Shown here one piece after another: positions 42,289-50,402 of a stretch of DNA of 64,000 nt. The DNA is from Nitrospira sp. (GTDB lineage Bacteria > Nitrospirota > Nitrospiria > Nitrospirales > Nitrospiraceae). The position numbers were made by a program, and so were the translations under genes. The DNA lies in contig JAHBWT010000001.1 of the NCBI GenBank assembly GCA_019636815.1, forward strand, positions 62,001 to 126,000, read 5' to 3'. Each line of letters begins with the position of its first letter. Position 1 is the first letter of the stretch. Below the pieces are notes generated by a model. The model made no database searches. It had not been told where the DNA came from and saw only the letters and a list, made by a program, of their open reading frames with translations.

Positions 42289-44589
42289 TCAGTTTCTTTC
42301 ATGGCTCTCATTATCCACCTGTATGTCCAACACACCCTGCAACTTCACCACCTCGACGTCCACACCCTCCATCCCACGTCGAAAAGCGAGATCGACGACC
42401 GCTCCACCCACATGCAGCCGCCGCAGTTCCAGTCGGTCGAGAAAGTTGGGTAACATCGGCCGCCTGATGCGGAGCCGCTTCTCGAACCCCTCCGGTGTCA
42501 AGCCGAGCAAGGTCGTCAAGAGAAACGGAAGCGCGCCGGAGGCCCAAGCCTGCGGATGGCAGGCGACGGGATAACCGACGGGGACTTCGTACTCCGTCCG
42601 GCCGAAGCCGCAAAACAATTCCGGAAGCTGATGCTCTTGGAAATGGTAGGCGGCGTCGAACAGCCCGTGAAAGATCCGCAGAGCATCCACATCCTGTCCA
42701 TAGCGGCGGAATCCCGCCGCTATGATCGAATTGTCGTGCGGCCAAACCGTCCCAAGGTGATAGCCGATAGGGTTATAAGCGCGCGCCTTTGACGACAGGG
42801 TACGGACGCCCCATCCGTTGAACATGTCTTCAGCCATGAGTCGCCTGATCAACCGTTCGGCTCTGTCTTGCTCCACTATGCCGGTCCACAGCCCCTGGCC
42901 CGCGTTGGAAGAGATGACAGCGGCCTGCCGCCCGTCCCTCTGCAATGCGAGCGCGTAACAATCCTCATTCTCCATCCAAAAGTCGCGGTTGAACCGCTCT
43001 CGCAGCCGCCGTGCCTCTCGAATCAGGCGATCCGCTCGGTCTCGGTCGCCGGCCCGCTTGAACAACCCCGCGATCCCGAGTTTGGCGGCATAACCGTAGC
43101 CCTGGACCTCAGCCAGCGCGAGCGGCGGCAGAACCACCTCTCCGTCGGCGTTGACAATGGCGTCTCCCGAGTCTTTCCACCCCTGATTGATTAACTTGCC
43201 ATTCGACCGGGTGGTATAGGTGATATAGGCTTCACCATGCCGGTCGCCATAGGTATCCATCCAGGACAGCGCCCGTTCGATGGAAGCCCGCAATTCGTCG
43301 AAGAGGCTCAGAGAGCCAGTCCACGCCGCATGTTCCGCGACCAGCATCAGGAACAGCGGCGTGGCATCGACCGTTGCATAGAACGGGGTATGGGGAATCG
43401 CGTTCAGGTTCGCCATCTCTCCGACCCGTAATTCATGGAGAATTTTCCCTGGCTGCGCGTCCCGCCACTGGTCTTCTTTCGTACCCTGATATTTTGCCAG
43501 TAGGCGCAAGGTTTGCTCAGCTATCCGCGGATGATAGGCCAGCATTTCCCAAGCGGTGATCAGGCTATCGCGTCCGAACAGCGTGACGAACCATGGCACT
43601 CCAGCCGAAAAATACGTGTCCTTCCCCAGGTGTGTGCGCAAGACCAGGAGTCCGCGGAAGGAGCGTTCCATGATATGATCGAGGGCCGAGCCGTTGGTCA
43701 CCACTTTGGTGACATGCGTCATCCAGAGTTCCGTTTCACGTTCAAGCCCCCTACCCAGTCGGTTGAAGTCCTCCGGATCGGGCATTGTCCGGCCGGCGAC
43801 CACCCGGTCTTTGGATTCGCCGATCACGAGTGTCACATCGATTCGCTGTTGGCCGTGGGGGCTCAAGCGCACGACGAACTCCGCCGTCGTGCCCTGCCGC
43901 TTGTTGGGTGGAGGGTCAAAATAGACCGTCACTGTGCGAAGGATCTCGTCCTTGCCGTCATAGGAAAAGCACAACTGGTGGCCTTTCCAGGACGGGGGAT
44001 GGAGCGTGCCCAAGCGTCCGGGCGACTGTTCTCGAACGGCGAAGAGATCCTCGAAGGCGGATTGAATCGTCAACGTAACGGGAAACTCGAGCGTCTGAAG
44101 TGTGAAGTTCTGAATGTGCAGGCGGTCTCGCAGCGCCGGTGTCTCGTTGTCGATGAGCCGCCGCCATGTAATGCCGAGTTTCTCCTCCTCGAGAACATCC
44201 CCGTCCATCAACTCAATTCTGGGGTTCGTCAACGCAAAGACACCGATCGCACCCTGGGTTGACGAAGCCGACAGGTGAGCCGGTTTCCTTCCCGCCAGTT
44301 CAATCTCATAGCCGTTCACATAGCGACAGTCGTGATAATAGAGACCCATGCCATGAGAGCTCCTGAGAGGCACGCTTCCGTCCGGCCGCGCCACGAAGAA
44401 CACATCCTCGTGCTTTATGACAATTGCGTCGGCGATGCTGTCGGTCGGGGCCGGGCATGCCTTCGTGAGTGTTTCCTCCCGCCGATCATCTTTGAATTCG
44501 GCCCCCTGCAACAACGTGCCGGACCAGAGAGGCAGGGTCGCCGGCCAGGTGAGAGAAAAACGAAGCAGCGAACGCCGATCGATCTTCAT
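42289..44589 (-). CDS. Amylo-alpha-1,6-glucosidase / glycogen-debranching enzyme
   Basis: 766 aa. The N-terminal beta-sandwich (HGMGLYYHDCRYVNGYEIEL) and C-terminal alpha/alpha-toroid with LFGRDSLITAWEMLAYHP, GWKDSGDAIVNADGE and GTVWPHDNSIIAAG match the GDE family. It would hydrolyse alpha-1,6 branches or trim glucans. The first 30 residues, MKIDRRSLLRFSLTWPAT and onward, look like a twin-arginine export signal, which is unusual for an enzyme normally kept in the cytoplasm. Upstream of the SemiSWEET gene. Confidence 0.88.
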   Translation of the reverse strand: MKIDRRSLLRFSLTWPATLPLWSGTLLQGAEFKDDRREETLTKACPAPTDSIADAIVIKHEDVFFVARPDGSVPLRSSHGMGLYYHDCRYVNGYEIELAGRKPAHLSASSTQGAIGVFALTNPRIELMDGDVLEEEKLGITWRRLIDNETPALRDRLHIQNFTLQTLEFPVTLTIQSAFEDLFAVREQSPGRLGTLHPPSWKGHQLCFSYDGKDEILRTVTVYFDPPPNKRQGTTAEFVVRLSPHGQQRIDVTLVIGESKDRVVAGRTMPDPEDFNRLGRGLERETELWMTHVTKVVTNGSALDHIMERSFRGLLVLRTHLGKDTYFSAGVPWFVTLFGRDSLITAWEMLAYHPRIAEQTLRLLAKYQGTKEDQWRDAQPGKILHELRVGEMANLNAIPHTPFYATVDATPLFLMLVAEHAAWTGSLSLFDELRASIERALSWMDTYGDRHGEAYITYTTRSNGKLINQGWKDSGDAIVNADGEVVLPPLALAEVQGYGYAAKLGIAGLFKRAGDRDRADRLIREARRLRERFNRDFWMENEDCYALALQRDGRQAAVISSNAGQGLWTGIVEQDRAERLIRRLMAEDMFNGWGVRTLSSKARAYNPIGYHLGTVWPHDNSIIAAGFRRYGQDVDALRIFHGLFDAAYHFQEHQLPELFCGFGRTEYEVPVGYPVACHPQAWASGALPFLLTTLLGLTPEGFEKRLRIRRPMLPNFLDRLELRRLHVGGAVVDLAFRRGMEGVDVEVVKLQGVLDIQVDNESHERN

Positions 44590-44657
44590 GGTTCACCTTT
44601 TTCGTGTAGCAGCATCATCACAAGCTCGGCAATGGTGCTGACGCGGGTGTTGTCGCA

Positions 44658-45977
44658 TCAAGGAGCCGGCTTCCCATCGTACGTAGCCCGTTCATCCTCA
44701 AGGGTCGTGACCCCGTAGATCAGGTATCCGTTATAGGCTCGGGCCGTCTCTCGCACCCAGCCCATGCTGAGCATCGTCAGCATGGCGCACAGGGCGACCG
44801 TGATGAGGATCTTTTGATTCCCGTGATCCTGGACGCTCATCACGCCGGTCTTCCACCAAGAAGCAGAACCAGTAAAGGAACGTAGAAAGAGGATCCAATT
44901 CAGTAGACCGAAGAACACGAGCGCCACGATCGCGAAATATTTGTTCGGCTGCATCTTACCGAGGGGATTGATCTCGGCGTCGGTCAGTCTCGAGAGGAAG
45001 GGAATATGTTGCAGATGATACGGCATGGCAAAGACCAGCCAGGCGATGATGAGCACCGCTAAGGACATCGGAAGGATTACGCGGGCGGCGCTGTCCGGTC
45101 TGCTGCTCGAACGGATAACGCGAAGCATATACAAGGACCCCAGCACGGCGATCAGTCCATAAAGCAGGGCGACCAGATCGAACAGCCAGGAGCGGGCACC
45201 GAGCATGAGTGTATGAAACGCTTGCGGTTCGGCGTACCGCACGTGCAGCAAATATTGATAGCCGATCACCGGCATGATCAAGAGCGCTCCGAATCCCACG
45301 CCGAAGCAGACTCCTCCGGCCCAGCGATAAAATCGGCGGTCTTCCTCAGCCCGAGCAAGGAGGAACGCGGCGCCGCACAAGGCCGCAATGGCAAATCCGG
45401 ACCACGTCAAGTTTCCGAACCACCGATGAAGGTCGAGATCGATCATGGTCGGATTCAAGATATTGGCCCACGACGAGTCAGTGGGATGCGGCGTCAACAT
45501 GTAGGACGCGGTGATATCGATAAAAAACATCGCCACCACCGCGCAGACGGCGGCAAGCCAACCGAATGCCAAATGAACGTTTCTGCGCCATCCTGCGGTG
45601 CTCGACCAGTCCCACAGGTAGTACCACGCATAGGCAAAGACGGCCTCGCCAAAGAACAAAAGTCCTTCCAGCACGAACGGCCAAAACATGATCCGAAAGA
45701 TCTTGTGCCAAAACTGAGGCCAGAATATGTTGAGTGCGAATACCAATGACACTCCGAAAAAAGAAATCGTGGCGGTGCTCACTACCAGAGCGAACGCGAT
45801 CATGTGCCCAAGCCTCCGATACCTGGGCTGATCCGTCATATGTGCCAGCGTCGCGACGACTGCACCGATCACCGCGCTGCCGACGACCAGCGTGGCGAAG
45901 AGACTATGGCTCAGCGCCGCCAAGGCAATGGCAACACGGCCGTATAGCATTGGCATGTTGAGTGGTTCGAGGTCCAT
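44658..45977 (-). CDS. Cytochrome bd-like subunit I, glutamate-containing paralogue
   Basis: 439 aa, about nine or more helices. His24 in ALSHSLFATLVVG corresponds to the bd N-terminal heme ligand. FVLEGLLFFGEAVFAYAWYY keeps both glutamates (104 and 111) at the 7-residue spacing seen in CydA. The GRQPW motif is absent and no CydB partner follows. It is the last gene of the complex-III-like cluster. It may be the heme-bearing oxidase or electron-exit subunit of a larger assembly; true oxidase activity is unproven. Confidence 0.78.
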   Translation of the reverse strand: MDLEPLNMPMLYGRVAIALAALSHSLFATLVVGSAVIGAVVATLAHMTDQPRYRRLGHMIAFALVVSTATISFFGVSLVFALNIFWPQFWHKIFRIMFWPFVLEGLLFFGEAVFAYAWYYLWDWSSTAGWRRNVHLAFGWLAAVCAVVAMFFIDITASYMLTPHPTDSSWANILNPTMIDLDLHRWFGNLTWSGFAIAALCGAAFLLARAEEDRRFYRWAGGVCFGVGFGALLIMPVIGYQYLLHVRYAEPQAFHTLMLGARSWLFDLVALLYGLIAVLGSLYMLRVIRSSSRPDSAARVILPMSLAVLIIAWLVFAMPYHLQHIPFLSRLTDAEINPLGKMQPNKYFAIVALVFFGLLNWILFLRSFTGSASWWKTGVMSVQDHGNQKILITVALCAMLTMLSMGWVRETARAYNGYLIYGVTTLEDERATYDGKPAP

Positions 45978-46000
45978 ACAAGTCCAACGAGTCCCGAAGG

Positions 46001-47257
46001 TTAAGGTGGATGCTCAGTTTGAGGAGGCTTACCTTTAGGCTGGTCCTCAACTCCTTGTCGAAATGCTGCGGGTTGCCTGGCCTCGTCATGAAGGGAGATG
46101 ACATTCCGCACGGTGTCCGGACGGCGCGCTGTCTCCCGGATGGTCCCCATCGTGAGGTACGTCATCACAGCAACCACCGCCAGAGCGGTGGAAAGGAAAC
46201 GAATGAACGGTCTCTGGTACCGTTCCGATGATGAGCCATCCGCCAGTAGGCGGCGGGCTCGGTACAGCACCACGGCGCTCAGCGCCACAAGAGCGAAGGT
46301 CCAGCCTCGCCGGAGATCCGGATCCGGATAGCCGACGGATAGCACCATCGCGAGTGCGAACGAGCCGGCAGCTACAAGGCGCCACCTCCCCGGCCTCCCC
46401 GCCGAAGATACGCGGTGAAGCCACACATGACTGCCGAGAAATAACGCGCCAATCAGTAGAAATTGAGCATAGATCCATGGCTGATAGGGTCCTTGTGTCA
46501 GTTGTCGATAGGCCTCCGGCGCGGACATGCTGATCGCCCGGGCATAGAGCAATCCGCTTAAGGGCTGAATCATCAGCATGATGAAGCCGATCAGTAGCCC
46601 CATCTTCAATAGGTGCACATAATAGTCGACGTCCTCCCCTCGCGCGGCGGCAAGCCGCCAAGCGGCATACCCCGCCATCACGTATCCGGCCATAACGAGA
46701 TTCCCCAAAAAACGATGTACGATCAGAGGAATCCAGGTCGGATTCGCGAGCCGGCTCCACACATCGTCAGCCGGCGCCGGGGTGAGCATGTACGACCCGA
46801 TTCCGTCGAGCACCGCGACCCAGATGAGCATGAGCAAGGCCGCGAGGAATCCGAGTGTCCGATGGATACCCGGACTCCTCGCGCGCAAGGCATCCCAATA
46901 ATGATAGTAGGGATAGAGCGCCAAGAGCTGGAGGAGAAAGGCAATCATGGCGACGTAGATCGGGTAGCGAAAGCGATTGAACAGATACGCGTTTGTCACC
47001 GGGAACAGCCCAATGAATAGTTGCACCATGATGACCGCCAACACCACGCTTGCCGTATAGGTGACGATCGTAAACCTCGTCATCGATCGGGCGGCGTCGA
47101 GCAACCATGGATGTCTTTCTCCCGCCCATTCGGCGGGCGGCGCGAGCATCATGAATCCGACCCCCAAACCGGCAAGAAGGATATGCAGCAGGGCGAATAG
47201 GCCAATCGCGAGACTGTTTCCGATCAGCGGGAATTCGATGCCAGGAAGTGTCGGCAT
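46001..47257 (-). CDS. Cytochrome bd-like subunit, divergent, no glutamate pair
   Basis: 418 aa, multi-pass, homologous in layout to the following gene (shared SYMLTPxPxD and WIPLIVHRFLGNL/ DLHRWFGNL segments). His25 is kept, but the helix that should carry the two glutamates reads YVAMIAFLLQLLALYPYYHY, with none. It also lacks GRQPW. It may have lost high-spin heme sites and become a structural or quinone-binding subunit. It lies 23 bp upstream of its paralogue and 32 bp after the ActDE stop. Confidence 0.72.
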   Translation of the reverse strand: MPTLPGIEFPLIGNSLAIGLFALLHILLAGLGVGFMMLAPPAEWAGERHPWLLDAARSMTRFTIVTYTASVVLAVIMVQLFIGLFPVTNAYLFNRFRYPIYVAMIAFLLQLLALYPYYHYWDALRARSPGIHRTLGFLAALLMLIWVAVLDGIGSYMLTPAPADDVWSRLANPTWIPLIVHRFLGNLVMAGYVMAGYAAWRLAAARGEDVDYYVHLLKMGLLIGFIMLMIQPLSGLLYARAISMSAPEAYRQLTQGPYQPWIYAQFLLIGALFLGSHVWLHRVSSAGRPGRWRLVAAGSFALAMVLSVGYPDPDLRRGWTFALVALSAVVLYRARRLLADGSSSERYQRPFIRFLSTALAVVAVMTYLTMGTIRETARRPDTVRNVISLHDEARQPAAFRQGVEDQPKGKPPQTEHPP

Positions 47258-47289
47258 AGTGGATATGGAGTCGGCGGACCAGCCTGTTG

Positions 47290-48309
47290 CTAGGGTTGAG
47301 ACAAGGATTTGACGTACATGACTACGGAGCGCCGCTCTTCGGCCGACATCTCACCTTTAAAGGGCGGCATCACATCTCTCCCATCGACCGACCGCCCATA
47401 CGTCACCGTATCGTAGAGTGCAGCCTCGGATAATGCCTGTACATCCGGAGCGAGGAGGTCGGTGGGTTTCTCCTTCAAATAGGCGATGACCAGACCGTTG
47501 CCTGTCCCGTCCATGCCATGGCAATGGGAACAGTTGATACGGAAGAGGCCGGCTCCTTCATCGACCAGCTGTTGAGTGGGCAGAGACTTTAGCACCGACC
47601 GGCTCTCTCGCGGCACCGAACCTACCGGTGAATGGAGGCGCGGCGCTTCTTGCGGCTGATACGACGGTTGCTCTTGCATATCGCGCGAACAAGCCTGCAT
47701 CCCGCACAAGCTCCAGGCCGCGACGAGGACGGCGGCGGTCACCCGTCCTTCTCGCTCCGCTCCATGCGGGACCGACGGCGTTGGATGGCGATGCCGGATT
47801 TCCAGCGCGCCGGTCTGTTGCAGAAGGTCCCGCACCATCTCGAACCGAGCCGAATCCGTCGGCAGAGAGAGGATCACCTCAATGAACCCATCATCGATGC
47901 GCGGATCGCGTTCGGCGGCGTTCCGGCTTTCCGACCGAATCCGGACGAGCATCGTTACGAACGTCGTGACGATCGCCACGAGCATCATAGTTTCAAAGGC
48001 GATAATGCCGAGGACCGGAGGGGCCACGATCGGTTTTTCTCCCGTTACGATGGGATACAGAAGCGCCGTACCTCCGGCGACCATGACCCCGAGGCTGATG
48101 CCCACCACACCAGCTATGATCGTGATAACGTGCAACGGGACACGTGCGGGACGCAGCAAAGCCGCCTTATGAAGCGGCAATGGAGAGAGGATCTCGACAG
48201 CGTCCTCCGGCACACCTGCGTCTCGGAGTTTCGCGACAAGCGACTCCAGATAGACGGACGGCTTGAAGAGAGCCCGCACCGTCATCTCATGTTCCGTGAC
48301 AGGACGCAT
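47290..48309 (-). CDS. ActD-ActE fusion: DUF3341 membrane domain plus monoheme cytochrome c
   Basis: 339 aa. Residues 1-175 match ActD (DUF3341): FKPSVYLESLVAKLRDAGVP and two membrane helices. Residues 190-339 match ActE: a signal-like helix (TAAVLVAAWSLCGMQAC), then a cytochrome c domain with CSHCH and distal Met in DVMPPFKGEM. In other organisms these are separate genes. A GTG at 47742, preceded by AGAAGGACGG, begins exactly at the second half in the same frame, so the cytochrome may also be made separately. It lies 7 bp after the ActC stop. Confidence 0.8.
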   Translation of the reverse strand: MRPVTEHEMTVRALFKPSVYLESLVAKLRDAGVPEDAVEILSPLPLHKAALLRPARVPLHVITIIAGVVGISLGVMVAGGTALLYPIVTGEKPIVAPPVLGIIAFETMMLVAIVTTFVTMLVRIRSESRNAAERDPRIDDGFIEVILSLPTDSARFEMVRDLLQQTGALEIRHRHPTPSVPHGAEREGRVTAAVLVAAWSLCGMQACSRDMQEQPSYQPQEAPRLHSPVGSVPRESRSVLKSLPTQQLVDEGAGLFRINCSHCHGMDGTGNGLVIAYLKEKPTDLLAPDVQALSEAALYDTVTYGRSVDGRDVMPPFKGEMSAEERRSVVMYVKSLSQP

Positions 48310-48316
48310 GAACGAG

Positions 48317-49660
48317 TCATTCCTTTTCCTCCCAGATGGAAATCACCGGGACGATCTTGACGGCCAGGGCATAGAGAAGGACCGCCAGCGCCAATGATCC
48401 GACGATGATGGTCATTTCCACCCAAGACGGGAAGTAGCTTCCCCAATTGAACGGCAATCGGGGATAGGACAATGGGGGCACCAGGATCAAGACACGTTCG
48501 ATGTACATTCCGATATTGATGAGGACGCCGATGATCATGACACCCAGCGGCCACTGGCGAAAGGCCGGGTTCGTCAAGGTGGCCAGCGGGAGGATGTAGA
48601 TGCAGGTCGCCATGAACCAAAACGGTACGGCAAACGGACCGGTCAATAACGCGTCCACCACCCACATGTGATCAGGAATGTTTGCGTACCAGATGGTGAG
48701 CAATTCGGCGAAATACAGATAGGCCAGGCTCAACGTCGTCACGAGCATCAACTTGGCCAGTTTGTCGAAATGCTCCGGCGTGATATAGTCATCGAGACGG
48801 TAGATCTTACGAAGAACGTACAGCCCGATCGCCACCAATCCCATACCGGAATGCACCGCGCCCACGACAAAATAGGGCGCGAAGATCGTCGAGTGCCACG
48901 CGGGCACCAGCGACACGCCGAAATCCCATCCGACGATCGAATGGACGGATATCATCACCATCACGATCAACGGCGTAATGATCCGCATGGCGGTTTCCAG
49001 GATCTGCCATTGGTTCTGCGTGCCGGTCCATCCGAGTGAGAGTACTCGGTACAGCGGTTTGCGCCAGCCACCGATTCGTTCCCGCAGCAGCGCAAAATCG
49101 GGGATCAGTGGCAGATACAGATAGATTGTACTGGCGGTCGCATAGGTGAAGACTGCTGTCGCATCCCACATGAGCGGCGACCGAAAATTCGGCCACATTT
49201 CCCGCTGATTAGGATAGGGAATCAAATAGTACCAGCGCCAGACGCGCCCCAGATGGTAGAAGACGAACAAGGTGGCGATTATCAAGGAAATGAAGGTCAT
49301 TAATTCGGCGATTCGCGTGACAGGCCTTCGCCACTCTGCCTTCGTCAGACGCAGCACGCCTGAGATGAATGTGCCTGAATGGCTTGCGCCGACCCAGAAG
49401 ATGAACGACGCGATATAGACCGCCCAAAAGATCGGCGGATGCAAATTGGTTTGCCCGATACCGGTTTGGACTTGATAGGTCCAGGCGCCGGCGCCGGCCG
49501 CCACAAGACAGGCCAGCACACCGATCAGCAGAAAATACGTCCAATGGGTCACGAGCAGGGGCGCCAGGAGTTCGTGATTGATCTTCGGAATCCGTTCCCA
49601 GTGTCTGTCCTCTTGTTCCATCTCCGCTCGTCTATCTGTCGTCCACGGTTTACCCAGCAC
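48317..49660 (-). CDS. ActC / NrfD-type quinone-interacting membrane subunit
   Basis: 447 aa with about ten helices. HPPIFWAVYIASFIFWVGAS and SHSGTFISGVLRL near the N-terminus, LAYLYFAELLTIWYANIP and MYIERVLILVPPLSYPRLP in the second half match ActC of alternative complex III (PsrC/NrfD family). It should hold the quinol-oxidation site. It begins 5 bp after the ferredoxin-subunit stop. Confidence 0.85.
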   Translation of the reverse strand: MLGKPWTTDRRAEMEQEDRHWERIPKINHELLAPLLVTHWTYFLLIGVLACLVAAGAGAWTYQVQTGIGQTNLHPPIFWAVYIASFIFWVGASHSGTFISGVLRLTKAEWRRPVTRIAELMTFISLIIATLFVFYHLGRVWRWYYLIPYPNQREMWPNFRSPLMWDATAVFTYATASTIYLYLPLIPDFALLRERIGGWRKPLYRVLSLGWTGTQNQWQILETAMRIITPLIVMVMISVHSIVGWDFGVSLVPAWHSTIFAPYFVVGAVHSGMGLVAIGLYVLRKIYRLDDYITPEHFDKLAKLMLVTTLSLAYLYFAELLTIWYANIPDHMWVVDALLTGPFAVPFWFMATCIYILPLATLTNPAFRQWPLGVMIIGVLINIGMYIERVLILVPPLSYPRLPFNWGSYFPSWVEMTIIVGSLALAVLLYALAVKIVPVISIWEEKE

Positions 49661-49665
49661 TGTCT

Positions 49666-50367
49666 CTATGTCAGCCGTTTCAAATAGGTCACGGCCGGAT
49701 GAGTCCCGACCGATTCCAGCAGATGAAAGGCGCGGTCTTGGCGGGCCAATTTTGAGACGCGGCTGTCGGGATCACGACGATCTCCGAATACCAATGCGGA
49801 GGTGGGACAGGTCTGGACGCAGGCCGGCGTGATATCGCCGTCACGGACAGGCCGGCCTTCCTTTTCCGCCCGCTCCTTGCCTTGCCGAATGCGTTGCACG
49901 CAAAACGTACATTTCTCCATGATGCCGTTCTGTCGGACCGTTACGTCAGGGTTGAGTTGTTCCGCCAACGGTTCATCCCAGTGCGGGTCGAACCAATTGA
50001 ATTGTCGCGCGGTATACGGGCAGTTGTTGCCGCAGTAACGGACGCCGATGCAACGATTGTAGACTTGGGCATTGAGCCCTTCGGGCGTGTGGTAGGAGGC
50101 GTAGACCGGGCAGACTGGTTCACACGGTGCGTCATCGCAATGTTGGCAGAGCACCGGCATGAACCGGGTACGGACATCGGGATACTCCCCTTCCCAGTAC
50201 CGCTCAATCCTGATCCAATTGATCGCGCGACCTTGCGCCGCCTCATCTTCTCCTGAAATGCGAACATTATTCTCAGCATGGCACGCCACGACACAGGCTT
50301 CGCAACCCGTACAGCGATCGAGATCAATGACCATCTCCCACTTGTGAGTTTTCTTTTCCTCGCTCAT
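49666..50367 (-). CDS. Four-cluster ferredoxin subunit (ActB2-like)
   Basis: 233 aa from ATG 50367, preceded by GGAGGAGG. Four cysteine groups bind Fe-S clusters: CTGCEACVVACHAENN, CQHCDDAPCEPVCP, CIGVRYCGNNCP and CTFCVQRI with CVQTCPTSAL. This is the DmsB/PsrB-type subunit; in alternative complex III it is the C-terminal half of ActB. Here ActB is split into two genes. The long frame upstream of this ATG is not preferred: it overlaps the molybdopterin-fold gene. Confidence 0.87.
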   Translation of the reverse strand: MSEEKKTHKWEMVIDLDRCTGCEACVVACHAENNVRISGEDEAAQGRAINWIRIERYWEGEYPDVRTRFMPVLCQHCDDAPCEPVCPVYASYHTPEGLNAQVYNRCIGVRYCGNNCPYTARQFNWFDPHWDEPLAEQLNPDVTVRQNGIMEKCTFCVQRIRQGKERAEKEGRPVRDGDITPACVQTCPTSALVFGDRRDPDSRVSKLARQDRAFHLLESVGTHPAVTYLKRLT

Positions 50368-50402
50368 AGGTTGCGCCTCCTCCTTCAGGATGTCCTCCGT
50401 TT

